DNA of 64,000 nt from CAVTLG01 sp963735495 (GTDB taxonomy: Bacteria > Chloroflexota > Ktedonobacteria > Ktedonobacterales > Ktedonobacteraceae), in contig CAVTLG010000011.1 in the NCBI GenBank assembly GCA_963735495.1, positions 62,001 through 126,000 of the forward strand. The letters run 5' to 3'. Below the pieces are notes generated by a model. That model did not search any database, was not told the DNA's origin, and saw nothing but the letters and a program-made list of their open reading frames with translations. Shown here piece after piece: positions 1 to 8,648 of this stretch. A program made the position numbers and the translations under genes. Each line of letters starts with the position of its first letter. Position 1 is the stretch's first letter.

Positions 1-167
1 GCAATCTGCCGCTTGCGCCAAGAGATTTTGCCGGAGATTTTCTCTTCGATAAACTGGACGTGCCCCAGGTGTGTATCATTCGCAAGTTTCAAAATGTCTG
101 CTTTATTCTTTTCCAGATCCTGGTCCAGTTTGGAGACTCGTAAGTAGGCAAACGTTTGTCCCGGCAT
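1..167 (-). CDS. serine recombinase (resolvase), N-terminal part, runs off window
   Basis: Reading leftwards from the ATG at 167, 55 codons stay open to the window edge and begin MPGQTFAYLRVSKLDQDLEK. The YLRVS motif carries the nucleophilic serine of resolvase/invertase recombinases. The stretch VQFIEEKISGKISWRKRQI matches the usual strand-exchange domain, so this is the start of a serine site-specific recombinase whose remainder lies outside. It differs in sequence from the resolvases at 17.8 kb and 34.6 kb. Confidence 0.8.
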   Translation of the reverse strand, partial: MPGQTFAYLRVSKLDQDLEKNKADILKLANDTHLGHVQFIEEKISGKISWRKRQI

Positions 168-317
168 GCTTTTCCCTCGTTTTGTGGTTAATGGGAATGA
201 AAATCTCTTCTGTGCCAGTTATTTTACCCGAAAGTGAGTAAAAATGCTAGTGTGTTTTGTGTGCGTAAGTGGGAAAAGAAAACGATCGTTTCCTTTGCCC
301 ACAACCTCGCTTTTCCA

Positions 318-2474
318 CTATTCTCCTGTTGGATCTTTCTGGTTTTTCATTGCCTCCAGGAGGAGAGCATGGTTGCCTCGCATGACCTTCGTCGTTGGAT
401 GTTCAGACCCCAATTGCTGCTGGCAAATCTCCAGCGCCCGCGTAGACAGCGGCTCCGCTTCCTCATACCTCCCCTGCACCGTATAGAGTAAAGCCAGGTT
501 AGAGAGACTCATCGCTGTGTGGGGATGACTGACTCCCAACTTCTGCTCTTTAATCTCTATGGCTCGCTTATACAACGACCCCGCTTCTACGTACCTTCCC
601 TGATCTTGATAAAAATTTGCCAGGTTGTTCAGACTCCTTGCAGTGTCGGGGTGATCAGCCCCCAATTGCTGCTCTTTAATCTCCAGTGCTCGCTTATACA
701 ATGACTCTGCTTCCCCATACTTTCTCTGTACTCGATACAATCCTGCCAAATCGTTCAGGCACCTAGCTGTGTTGGGATGGCTAACTCCCAGTGCTTGCTC
801 ATAAATGACCAGCGTTCGCTTCAATAATGGTTCTACTTCCTCGTACATTTCCTGCAACCGGTAGAGATTTGCCAAGTTGTTCAGGCTCCTTGCTGTAAGA
901 GGATGGCTAGCCCCCAGCACGTGCTCATAAATAGCCAGTGCCCGCTTATACAAGGAATCGACTCCCTCATAAAGTCCACGCTCAACCAGGTAGTATCCTG
1001 TCTGATTGAGCAGGCGTGCGGCTTCGGGTGTGAAGAAAGGTACACGCTCGATCCAAGTTGCGCAGATGAGCGCGTGTGGTAAGAGGCGCTCGCAAGTGGG
1101 CCAGTCTTCAAAATGAATAGACGGAAAAGCCGCATTCACTCCCTGCACTGCGTGTTGCATCCATTGATGCTGGATCTCAATGGACATGCTATCGCGCAGG
1201 ACCGCCTGCACAAGGCGATGAACACTGAGCGACTGGGCATGCGGATCGCGGACGATGAGCGAGAAGGCACGCAAGTTCTCGATGGCTTCGTTGAGGAGAT
1301 ACGCATCTGTGACAACTGACCCGAGAGGAGGACCAAGTTCATCAGCACCTTTTATGAGAAGCTCTTCCGGGATGGCATCAGGGGCAAAAAAGGCGCAGAG
1401 ACGGAGCAGGTCGGCGGCAGCAGAGTTCTGCTGCTCAACGTTGCGGAAGGAGATCGTCCAGGTCGTCGCGACTGGCTCAGGGTGGTTGGCTCCCCGACGC
1501 TGTGCGAGTACCTGAGCGCGATGCTGCTGGTAGATCTGCTGATAGACTGCCAGACTACATTTGGTCGCGTTGATATACGCACCCGCCTGATCCAGCGCTA
1601 AGGGAAGACCGCCCAGTTCGTAAGCGATCTCTCGTGCAAGTTGTCGGGCATGTGTCTCCACTTGATCGAGTGTGGCATCAAGAGCAAGAAGACCAGAGCG
1701 GTGAAGTAGGAAGAGTGCTCCTTGCTCATCCGAGAAGGTTTCTAGCACCAATGGATGAGTAAGGCCAGGGATGTAGGCGCTCGCGTCAGCGGCACGAGTG
1801 GTGATGAGCAAATGACCACCGACCGTTGGAGGCAGGAAGTCGGGGAGCAGAGCAGGGTTATCGGCATTATCTATGATCAGCAACCAGCCACGCTGTCGCT
1901 GCAACCAACGTTTGACAGCCTGTATTGTGACAGCTTGTTCCTGGGCCTCCTTCTCCGGCAGCTTCAATAGATGAGCTATCTCGGTGAAGGAGGAGGTCAG
2001 CACGTCCGCGCTCTCCGCACGCGCCCATAGTACATACTGATACTCATCTTGATGGCGATAAGCGCACTCAACAGCGAACTGTGTCTTGCCCACTCCACCC
2101 AGACCACTGATACTCTGTGCCTGGCCGACAACAGCCGTTGTTCCTTGTTGCAACTGCGCATGAAGCTGCGCCAACTCGTGGTTGCGTCCGGTAAAGAATG
2201 GATTGCGGGGAAAAGGAACATTCCAGATGGTCAGAGAAGGATCGATTCCCGCCGCCTTGAGCAGTGTCATCGTCTCCCTGTCATTCAACGCGAAGATGCG
2301 AGCCAGTTCCAGCACATCCCCTTTGGCCTTGGGAAGATATTCTCCACCTTCCCAGGCAGCAACCGATCTTCGGTTCTTGCCGAGTTGTTTCGCCAGTTGC
2401 TGTTGGCTCAGCCCTACTCGCGTGCGAAGGGTTGCCAATGCCTCTCCAAATGCGGGTATATCAGCCCCTTCCAT
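318..2474 (-). CDS. XRE-NB-ARC-TPR STAND protein
   Basis: 718 aa. Residues about 8-75 form a Cro/C1-type helix-turn-helix (LSQQQLAKQLGKNRRSVAAW). An NB-ARC ATPase follows, with P-loop GLGGVGKTQ near residue 125, Walker B WLLIIDNAD near 200 and the GLPLALDQAG motif near 290. From about residue 505 come roughly five 42-residue kinesin-light-chain-type TPRs (ALAIYEHVLGASHPLTARSL and similar). STAND proteins of this type use the TPRs to sense a ligand and the ATPase to switch; here the output would be DNA binding, which is an inference. A second protein with the same layout starts at 38869. Both are divergent from a homologous 60-aa gene. The start ATG has GGGGAAG upstream. Confidence 0.9.
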   Translation of the reverse strand: MEGADIPAFGEALATLRTRVGLSQQQLAKQLGKNRRSVAAWEGGEYLPKAKGDVLELARIFALNDRETMTLLKAAGIDPSLTIWNVPFPRNPFFTGRNHELAQLHAQLQQGTTAVVGQAQSISGLGGVGKTQFAVECAYRHQDEYQYVLWARAESADVLTSSFTEIAHLLKLPEKEAQEQAVTIQAVKRWLQRQRGWLLIIDNADNPALLPDFLPPTVGGHLLITTRAADASAYIPGLTHPLVLETFSDEQGALFLLHRSGLLALDATLDQVETHARQLAREIAYELGGLPLALDQAGAYINATKCSLAVYQQIYQQHRAQVLAQRRGANHPEPVATTWTISFRNVEQQNSAAADLLRLCAFFAPDAIPEELLIKGADELGPPLGSVVTDAYLLNEAIENLRAFSLIVRDPHAQSLSVHRLVQAVLRDSMSIEIQHQWMQHAVQGVNAAFPSIHFEDWPTCERLLPHALICATWIERVPFFTPEAARLLNQTGYYLVERGLYEGVDSLYKRALAIYEHVLGASHPLTARSLNNLANLYRLQEMYEEVEPLLKRTLVIYEQALGVSHPNTARCLNDLAGLYRVQRKYGEAESLYKRALEIKEQQLGADHPDTARSLNNLANFYQDQGRYVEAGSLYKRAIEIKEQKLGVSHPHTAMSLSNLALLYTVQGRYEEAEPLSTRALEICQQQLGSEHPTTKVMRGNHALLLEAMKNQKDPTGE

Positions 2475-2587
2475 CGTGACTTCCCCTTTTGTAAATGTTG
2501 TGCAACACGTGTGTAGCTGAACTGCACAGAGCCTGGTTTATTCTTAACCTAGATCGCGATGAGTAAAAGACAGTACAAGGCATGAAA

Positions 2588-2604
2588 CGATGATGCGCAC
2601 ATCG
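2588..2604. promoter_or_regulatory. inverted repeat upstream of the 60-aa gene (possible operator)
   Basis: The 151-bp gap between the divergent NB-ARC gene and the 60-aa gene holds CGATG-7-CATCG 22 bp before the small gene's ATG. The equivalent position of the second locus (38773-38788) carries a perfect 16-bp palindrome with the same GATGATGCGCA core. Conservation at both loci suggests an operator or a 5'-UTR structure. A further TGTTG-TG-CAACA dyad lies at 2496-2507, nearer the NB-ARC start. Confidence 0.45.
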
Positions 2605-2625
2605 TTTCCACAAGGAGTGAGAACG

Positions 2626-2808
2626 ATGCAGATCAATTGGCTTTGGCTTATCGTAGGGCTTCTTCCCTACTCTATTAAACGACAGCACACGAAGAATGAG
2701 CACATGTTGATAGTGAAGGCACTCTTTTGGCGACTCTCACTTTGCTGGAAGGAGAGACAATGGGCATGGGATCTCTATGTCCCCTTTATTGAGCACCTGC
2801 AGCAGTAA
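2626..2808 (+). CDS. 60-aa Trp-rich small protein paired with XRE-NB-ARC-TPR gene
   Basis: 60 aa, beginning MQINWLWLIVGLLPYSIKRQ and ending FIEHLQQ. I chose the ATG at 2626 because AAGGAGTGA lies 5-12 bp before it and because the homologue at 38569-38751 starts at the same methionine and is also exactly 60 aa. By hand alignment 33 of 60 residues are identical, including MQINW, WLIVGL, IKRQ, KALFW and WDL. The N-terminal 17 residues are hydrophobic but short for a membrane helix. I do not recognise the family. Both copies sit divergently beside an XRE-NB-ARC-TPR gene, so a functional link (ligand, toxin or antitoxin, or regulator) is inferred from position only. Confidence 0.75.
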   Translation: MQINWLWLIVGLLPYSIKRQHTKNEHMLIVKALFWRLSLCWKERQWAWDLYVPFIEHLQQ

Positions 2809-2818
2809 CAAGGAGTAT

Positions 2819-2865
2819 GAAGACGCTGCATCATCAGGCAATGATGAGGACGTTGCAGCGTCTTC
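2819..2865 (+). terminator. hairpin downstream of the 60-aa gene
   Basis: A perfect 12-bp stem (GAAGACGCTGCA at 2819-2830 pairing with 2854-2865) encloses a second short TCAT/ATGA stem. It starts 10 bp after the stop codon at 2808. A weak T-rich tail follows, so it is probably the terminator of the small gene. Confidence 0.6.
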
Positions 2866-3024
2866 TCCGTCTTGAGGCTGTATCTCAATGAGGTCTCTCT
2901 ACTGAAGAAAAAGAATGCTCATTCTCATATAGCTTAGCTGAGTATAGATAGCGGTCGTTTGTTGAACTTCCCCAGGGCGAGGGGTTTGCGCTCCTGGGCC
3001 GTGGCACGGCTGTGACACGCAACC

Positions 3025-4384
3025 ATTTCAATCCCGCAATCAGGCTTTTTCCCCTTTAAAGGCTGATTAAGTTAAAGCTTTACTTGCTAACTTAATCGTT
3101 TCAATCCCGCAATCAGGCTTTTTCCCCTTTAAAGACCCGGCATAGACCCGGCGCTGCTCGATGTCGGTTTGTTTCAATCCCGCAATCAGGCTTTTTCCCC
3201 TTTAAAGAGTAAGAATTGCCGGTAATAGTAACCTCGTGTATAGTTTCAATCCCGCAATCAGGCTTTTTCCCCTTTAAAGCTGAAGTTTTCGCTCGCCTGC
3301 TCAACCAATCGTAAGGTTTCAATCCCGCAATCAGGCTTTTTCCCCTTTAAAGCTCAATATTAGTCGCGAGCGCGTCCGTCAGATATGGTGTTTCAATCCC
3401 GCAATCAGGCTTTTTCCCCTTTAAAGTACACACCTAGTGGTATGCTATCGGGTGTTCATGGCGGTTTCAATCCCGCAATCAGGCTTTTTCCCCTTTAAAG
3501 GATGTCCGCAGTTACTGACAGACAACGCTAATTTCTGCGTTTCAATCCCGCAATCAGGCTTTTTCCCCTTTAAAGCTGATCTAGTCGCGCGAGCAGATCA
3601 TCCAATGCGCGGTTTCAATCCCGCAATCAGGCTTTTTCCCCTTTAAAGTGCAGAATAGTAAAGACGCCCGTGAATATAGTCACGGTTTCAATCCCGCAAT
3701 CAGGCTTTTTCCCCTTTAAAGCGAACATATGGATGAAATGACTGAGGAAGTATTGATGTTTCAATCCCGCAATCAGGCTTTTTCCCCTTTAAAGCGAACA
3801 TATGGATGAAATGACTGAGGAAGTATTGATGTTTCAATCCCGCAATCAGGCTTTTTCCCCTTTAAAGTCGATCATCGGAAGGCTGCTGACGGGCGGACTT
3901 CCGGTTTCAATCCCGCAATCAGGCTTTTTCCCCTTTAAAGACTGAAGAGGAAGAAGAAGCCTATCAGCGCTTTCAGTTTCAATCCCGCAATCAGGCTTTT
4001 TCCCCTTTAAAGCTGATTTCTCCGCGCTCCCAGCGCTCGTTGGATCCTGGTTTCAATCCCGCAATCAGGCTTTTTCCCCTTTAAAGGGTTCATCGGGACG
4101 GACATCAAGCGGACTCCTGTGAGTTTCAATCCCGCAATCAGGCTTTTTCCCCTTTAAAGGGGGAAAGAACCTGTGTCAGGGATGCAAGCTGGGACGTTTC
4201 AATCCCGCAATCAGGCTTTTTCCCCTTTAAAGCCCAGAGCGTTGCAGCTCGTTTCAGACTGGCGACAAATCGGTTTCAATCCCGCAATCAGGCTTTTTCC
4301 CCTTTAAAGATGAACTTTCCAACGAAGGATGATTGGCGCAATCCGTCGTTTCAATCCCGCAATCAGGCTTTTTCCCCTTTAAAG
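3025..4384 (-). CRISPR. CRISPR array 1: 19 repeats, 18 spacers
   Basis: Nineteen 37-bp repeats (plus strand GTTTCAATCCCGCAATCAGG...CTTTAAAG) start at 3025, 3098, 3171, 3243, 3316, 3390, 3464, 3539, 3612, 3685, 3758, 3831, 3904, 3976, 4050, 4123, 4196, 4273 and 4348, with 35-40-bp spacers. On the minus strand the repeat ends GGGATTGAAAC, the usual 5' handle of type I/III crRNAs, so transcription is leftward. The leftmost repeat has an altered first base (ATTTC), as expected at the old trailer end. The spacers at 3722-3757 and 3795-3830 are identical. The first spacer (3062-3097) also occurs in array 2. No cas gene is in the window. Confidence 0.97.
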
Positions 4385-4597
4385 AGCTACCATTGTAGTA
4401 TAGCACCTGAAGCCGTTCTAAGCAATCGTTTCCGAGAGCCTCTTTACAGAAGAGCTTTTTAGACAGGAAAATGACCGCATTTTGAGCTTCTTTTCTTGTC
4501 CATCCACCTCTGGAGCCTTCCGAGAGCCTCAGCTCAGAGACAGCATCACCGAGGCTCTCGGAAACTGTTCAGTTTATTGAGAAACAGCAGGTAGAGG
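4385..4597 (-). promoter_or_regulatory. CRISPR leader, duplicated at 35899-36111
   Basis: This ~213-bp segment abuts the leader-proximal repeat of array 1 and is repeated after array 2 with about one mismatch; beyond 4597 the two loci are unrelated. It contains a perfect 15-bp inverted repeat, GTTTCCGAGAGCCTC at 4428-4442 against 4551-4565, bounding 138 bp. Its position next to the younger spacers and its conservation identify it as the leader. Confidence 0.75.
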
Positions 4598-4872
4598 CCC
4601 TTGAGTATGAATGGAACGAAAAACAACGCTAAGCCGTGAAACGGCTTTCCAGGCTTGTTCCCAGACAAAGTCTGGCCCAAGAGTGCGCCTGTTTGCTTAT
4701 CGAGGACGGAGACAGCGTGGTAATCAAACGCTCTTCCGTAATGGAAGAGACATGGTGAAGGTCCGTCAGGGGAGATCCAAACGAACAGAGGATCAACAAG
4801 CGAAACAGAGAAAGCAGATGACGGTAGAAGTAGTGGGGCCTTGTTCCCCAGCAGAACGGGGACCCCATGCAA
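4546..4872 (-). CDS. unrecognised 108-aa reading frame
   Basis: An open frame with protein-like composition (SVLDKQTGALLGQTLSGNKP, then a hydrophobic LALFFVPFILKGLYLLFL segment near the C-terminus). I do not recognise it. Its last codons run into the duplicated CRISPR leader, so the C-terminus would be acquired or the frame is a remnant. The same strand holds no clear Shine-Dalgarno site. Confidence 0.25.
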   Translation of the reverse strand: MHGVPVLLGNKAPLLLPSSAFSVSLVDPLFVWISPDGPSPCLFHYGRAFDYHAVSVLDKQTGALLGQTLSGNKPGKPFHGLALFFVPFILKGLYLLFLNKLNSFREPR

Positions 4873-5037
4873 CAGGTTGTGCTGTGCTTCGACTGGTGTG
4901 CTCTGGAATGGAGACTATCCATTAGCTTGCAGCTATTAAAGCCGGTGTATACTCGAGCCGGGGGAGAATTGACCGACCCCCAAGAAGGTTGTAAGCTCAA
5001 GGATATCAAATCCAAACGTATCCTGAGGAGAACAGCC

Positions 5038-5723
5038 ATGCTTAGGAGTCAGACAGTGAATACGATACACGATCTCAACGCACAGGGGAAGTCTGTGCAG
5101 GAAATTGCGATGGAGTTGGACATCTCGCGGACGACGGTGCGCAAATATTTGAAGCATCCAGAAGCGGTGATCCGCAAACCCCGTCCGCCTCGGCCCTCCA
5201 CGCTCGATCGGTTCAAAGAGCAGATCGCCAAGTGGGTCATGGAAGACCATTGCACCAATTGCGAGGTCCTCTTCGAGCGCTTGCAAAAGCAGGGCTACAC
5301 GGGAGGGATCAGTATCCTCAAAGAATATGTTCATCCCCTGCGACCTGCAGTAGCTGGCCATGCGCCAGTTCAGCGCTATGAGACCAAACCAGGAGAGCAG
5401 GTCCAATTCGATTGGGGCGAGTTTGTTTACGAGTACGAGGGGAAAACCCATAAATTCTATGGATTTGTCGCCATTCTGGGCTATTCTCGCATGCGCTTTG
5501 TGACCTTTGTGAAGCGGTGCGATACCCCAACGCTCATCCGTTGCTTGATGGAGGCATTTGAATACTTTGGAGGCTTGACCAAGGTCGCGCTGACCGATCG
5601 TATGAAGAGCGTCTTGTTGGAGATGCAGGAGAACAAGCCACGTTGGAATCCACGCTTTGCCGATTTCATGGTGTCCATTGGAGTTGCGGCACGCGTCTGC
5701 AAGGCTTATACGCCACAAACAAA
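5038..5723 (+). pseudogene. istA: istA transposase, 5' part (split by insertion)
   Basis: The frame starts MLRSQTVNTIHDLNAQGKSV with an HTH (VQEIAMELDISRTTVRKYL) and continues into the rve-type DDE core (PGEQVQFDWGEF, then LTDRMKSVLL). It reads KAYTPQT and then enters foreign sequence at 5722-5723. Joining 5038-5723 to 8986-9550 closes the frame as AYTPQT-KGKVERSV, the conserved IS21 motif, giving a 416-aa IstA. I chose ATG 5038 over the earlier ATG at 4867 because IstA family proteins begin at this point. Confidence 0.88.
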
Positions 5724-5733
5724 CGATTTGATT

Positions 5734-7812
5734 TCATACTGCACTCCTTCCGCATGATGAGCGGGTTTTTGCTTTGGCAAATTTGTGAGCATTCTTTCGG
5801 GGAGCATCTTGATCTGGCGGTGGAAACATCGCCGTTCCTTGCTCGTTGATCCGAGATATGGGAAGCAACCCTGCCCGCCCCCAGAGCATGAGCGTTTCTC
5901 GGCAGACCCCATACGCTTTTGCGGCGTCAGGGGCCTTGAGCCATCCCTTTTCCGCGAGGCGGGTCGCATGATCTTTCAAGTGACGATAGCGTCGTAAGGA
6001 GAGCACGCGAGCAGCCGTAAAGGGCTTTCCTTCATAGGTGCGCCACCCTTGCTCGTTGAGGTGTATGGCTACCTCGGCATCCGTGAAATCCTCCAACAAC
6101 GCATCGATGAGCGCAATCAGTTCTGGCGAGCTGCACCGCCCCCGGCCCACAGAGACCGTGATGGTTTGGGTAGCTCCCCCTTTAAAGCGGATGTGAGCAG
6201 TGATCACGTCTTCTTGCCTCAAGACGGTCACATCTTCTAGGAGCCAGCGGACCATGCGCTTGCGATCTCGATCCGAGGTGCGGGAATCCTTCCACACCCG
6301 TGGGAAATCTTCGACCAGGTCAGCAATTGCCTGTTGTTCAAGCGCTGACAATTGGCGTTGTTCAGCTTCCTGTTGCCGTTCGGCTTGCTCGGTGACCTCT
6401 GCCAATTCCCTCAAGCGAGCGTTCCAGTCAGCTTCCAGCACGTCAGCGACCAAACGATTCTCTGGATCGACCCGTAAAAAGCGGCGCTGCGCCAGCTCGG
6501 CAGCGTAGCGAGCACGCTCTACCTGCTGAACACGCAGCCGTTGTGCTTCTTGGACTTGAGCCTGGAGTTCCTCATGGATCTGGATGCTGGTTTCGACAGC
6601 CAGAGGGGTCAGTTGCGCGAGGAGAAGGTCGGCCATCGCCGCATCCAGACCGGCTCCAAGCAGACGCTGGCAGTATTTGTCCTCACCTCTTTCAATCCGC
6701 TCTTTCTGACAGAGATATTCTGGGTAGAGGCGCTTGCCTGACTTCACATCATGGTAGTGAACCGTCATGCGGTTGCCGCAGTGTCCACAGATTAACAGCC
6801 CTTGCAGCAAGGCTGGCCCTTCTCGTGGGGGACCGTGGCGACGGTCTTCTCCATGCGCTTGTCGATTAGCCCGCAACTGGGTGAGATTGGCTTCGTACTC
6901 TTCCCAGCTGATGTAGCCAGGATGCACCTCCTGAATGAGAAACAACCACTGCTCCCGGGGAAGGGCTTGGGTGTGGAGCGAGCCATCAGGATGTTTGCGG
7001 GTTTGGGTTCGTCCGAAACAGAATGCCCCAGCGTAGCGTGGGTTACGAAGCACTTTGAGCACGGTGCTGTGCTGCAGGGGCATCCAATGGAGTTCGCCGG
7101 TATGAGGACCGCTGCGAACACGGCGTGGGAAAACGAGTCCCTGGGTGCGAAAATATTTGACGGTAGCCCAGGCTGACCCTGTTCGTTTGAAGGTCGCAAA
7201 CAGCAGGCGGATAGCTTGTTGGATCTGGGCATCGGGATCAAAGATCACCGTCTGATTCTCCGCGTAGAGGAAGCCGACAGGTAATGGAACCTTCAACGCT
7301 GCACGAGAAGCTTTGTGGAGAATCCCGCCCTTCAAGCGTGCTTGCAGAACATGGAGCTCGGCCTCCGACATAGTGCCCTTCAAACCCAAAAGAAGACGAT
7401 CGTTAAAAATGGCTGGGTCATAGAGACCATCTTCATCGAGAATGAGTGTGCCGGTCATCGTGCAGATTTCCAGCAAGTGATGCCAGTCGAGGGAACTGCG
7501 TGCAAGTCGCGAGACCTCCAGACCCATGACCAGGCCCACATGGCCAAGCCCCACCTCGGCGACCAAACGTTGAAAACCCTCGCGGTCTACGGCGGAAGCT
7601 CCTGATTGACCCAAATCCTGATCAATGACCACAATGCGCGAGGCTTCCCACCCCAGCGCAATAGCTCGCTCGCGCAGGGCATATTGACGCGCGGTGCTTT
7701 CCGTATTTTCGAGCACTTGATGCAGAGTACTCTGGCGCACGTACAACATTGCTTGACGCGAGAGATGTCGTGCCGTGATTTTTTGCGAGGCCGCTGGTTG
7801 AAGTGCTATCAT
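5734..7812 (-). CDS. large serine recombinase of element E1
   Basis: 692 aa from ATG 7812, which overlaps the preceding 78-aa gene by ATGA; the longer upstream frame is rejected for that reason. N-terminal resolvase domain with catalytic YVRQST and SRLARSSLDWHHL, then the recombinase domain (LLRNPRYAGAF-like VLRNPRYAGAFCFGR), a zinc ribbon (CGHCGNRM and a downstream Cys pair), a coiled coil and a C-terminal helix-turn-helix-like region (AAKAYGVCRETLMLWGR). It probably mobilises E1. Its stop codon lies about 10 bp inside the left junction. It is homologous to the recombinase at 49965-52034. Confidence 0.92.
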   Translation of the reverse strand: MIALQPAASQKITARHLSRQAMLYVRQSTLHQVLENTESTARQYALRERAIALGWEASRIVVIDQDLGQSGASAVDREGFQRLVAEVGLGHVGLVMGLEVSRLARSSLDWHHLLEICTMTGTLILDEDGLYDPAIFNDRLLLGLKGTMSEAELHVLQARLKGGILHKASRAALKVPLPVGFLYAENQTVIFDPDAQIQQAIRLLFATFKRTGSAWATVKYFRTQGLVFPRRVRSGPHTGELHWMPLQHSTVLKVLRNPRYAGAFCFGRTQTRKHPDGSLHTQALPREQWLFLIQEVHPGYISWEEYEANLTQLRANRQAHGEDRRHGPPREGPALLQGLLICGHCGNRMTVHYHDVKSGKRLYPEYLCQKERIERGEDKYCQRLLGAGLDAAMADLLLAQLTPLAVETSIQIHEELQAQVQEAQRLRVQQVERARYAAELAQRRFLRVDPENRLVADVLEADWNARLRELAEVTEQAERQQEAEQRQLSALEQQAIADLVEDFPRVWKDSRTSDRDRKRMVRWLLEDVTVLRQEDVITAHIRFKGGATQTITVSVGRGRCSSPELIALIDALLEDFTDAEVAIHLNEQGWRTYEGKPFTAARVLSLRRYRHLKDHATRLAEKGWLKAPDAAKAYGVCRETLMLWGRAGLLPISRINEQGTAMFPPPDQDAPRKNAHKFAKAKTRSSCGRSAV

Positions 7813-8045
7813 TGACACACCTCTCCAATCATAGCTGCTACGATGGTGAGCAACCCAGAACAATCAGATTTCTTGAGAAGGGCTTCCGGTGGCGCTGGGA
7901 GGCGAGCCGATGGCTGTCTCTCTCGCATCCAGGTCGCCAGGCCAGAGCGCACCAGGCGAGCCCATCCCGGTGGAGGATGGGAGACCGGTTGCAAGGCCCA
8001 CGATCGTGCCGCTTCGTAGGCCGGTTCTAGTGCTGAACGGTTCAT
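7809..8045 (-). CDS. 78-aa protein of element E1, unknown function
   Basis: Begins MNRSALEPAYEAARSWALQP. It overlaps the HTH gene stop by ATGA at its start and the recombinase ATG by ATGA at its end, which strongly suggests a translated, coupled gene. I do not recognise a domain. In such recombinase modules a small accessory protein before the recombinase may set directionality or site choice; that is an inference. Confidence 0.65.
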   Translation of the reverse strand: MNRSALEPAYEAARSWALQPVSHPPPGWARLVRSGLATWMRERQPSARLPAPPEALLKKSDCSGLLTIVAAMIGEVCQ

Positions 8046-8497
8046 GATGATGAGCCCCCTTTTTTCGCCACTCGTTTGAGGGCGCGTTCAATGCTGCGAG
8101 GATGAACTGAGAGATGGTGCCGCTCCTGTAACCACTCGGCAAGTTGGGCCGATGACAGCGTTTTCGCGAGCGGTTGGAGTTCTGTCACGATCTCATCTGT
8201 CAATTTGTGGGCGTGGCGCGGGCCAGTGGGAGCAGGGAGCAAACCACTGACGCCTGCCTGTTCCCAGGCCGCTAGGGCCGCGTAAAAGGTAGGGCGAGAG
8301 AGCGCAAACAGGGCGGTGGCCTCCGAGACAGCATAGCCATCCACACGCACCCGTCGTAAGAGTTCATATTTGACTTGCACCAGATCGCGTGGGTCGAAAA
8401 AAGGCAATCCACTGGTAAAGAGCGGATCACGCACCTCTTCTGGATGCGGATGAAGCGTATGCGATTGGCGCAAGATGGTAAGTTTTTCGTCTGACAT
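8042..8497 (-). CDS. helix-turn-helix protein of element E1
   Basis: 151 aa from ATG 8497, which has GGAGA a few bases upstream; an open frame extends back to 8677 but contains the promoter at 8532-8560. The protein has two predicted DNA-binding helical units, VSEATALFALSRPTFYAALA and LAEWLQERHHLSVHPRSIER, as in transposase-type HTH domains. It ends in ATGA overlapping the next gene. It is likely a regulator or DNA-binding accessory protein for the recombinase. Confidence 0.75.
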   Translation of the reverse strand: MSDEKLTILRQSHTLHPHPEEVRDPLFTSGLPFFDPRDLVQVKYELLRRVRVDGYAVSEATALFALSRPTFYAALAAWEQAGVSGLLPAPTGPRHAHKLTDEIVTELQPLAKTLSSAQLAEWLQERHHLSVHPRSIERALKRVAKKGGSSS

Positions 8498-8531
8498 GAA
8501 GATCTCCTGGGTAAGAACAATTGCTGGTTCT

Positions 8532-8560
8532 AGTATGCCCATTGCCCGGCCAAATGTCAA
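8532..8560 (-). promoter_or_regulatory. sigma70-like promoter for the E1 HTH-recombinase operon
   Basis: On the minus strand TTGACA (8560-8555), a 17-bp spacer and CATACT (8537-8532) form a near-consensus promoter 35 bp before the HTH gene start at 8497. It lies in the gap after the DUF5372-like gene and would drive the HTH, 78-aa and recombinase genes. Confidence 0.65.
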
Positions 8561-8648
8561 GACAAAAAGGTACGATATTCTTTTCATAATTCGCTCTTCC
8601 CCTTGCAAAATAGGCCATATTCTTCTGAATAATACGGCGTAATTCCCT

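Noticed and set aside
3113..3646. Open reading frames within CRISPR array 1
   Set aside because: They translate the repeat itself (GFFPFKG/IPQSGFFPF and similar) and have no gene features.
4629..5039. 136-aa minus-strand frame upstream of istA
   Set aside because: Out of frame with the more protein-like 4546-4872 frame; biased composition and no start signal.
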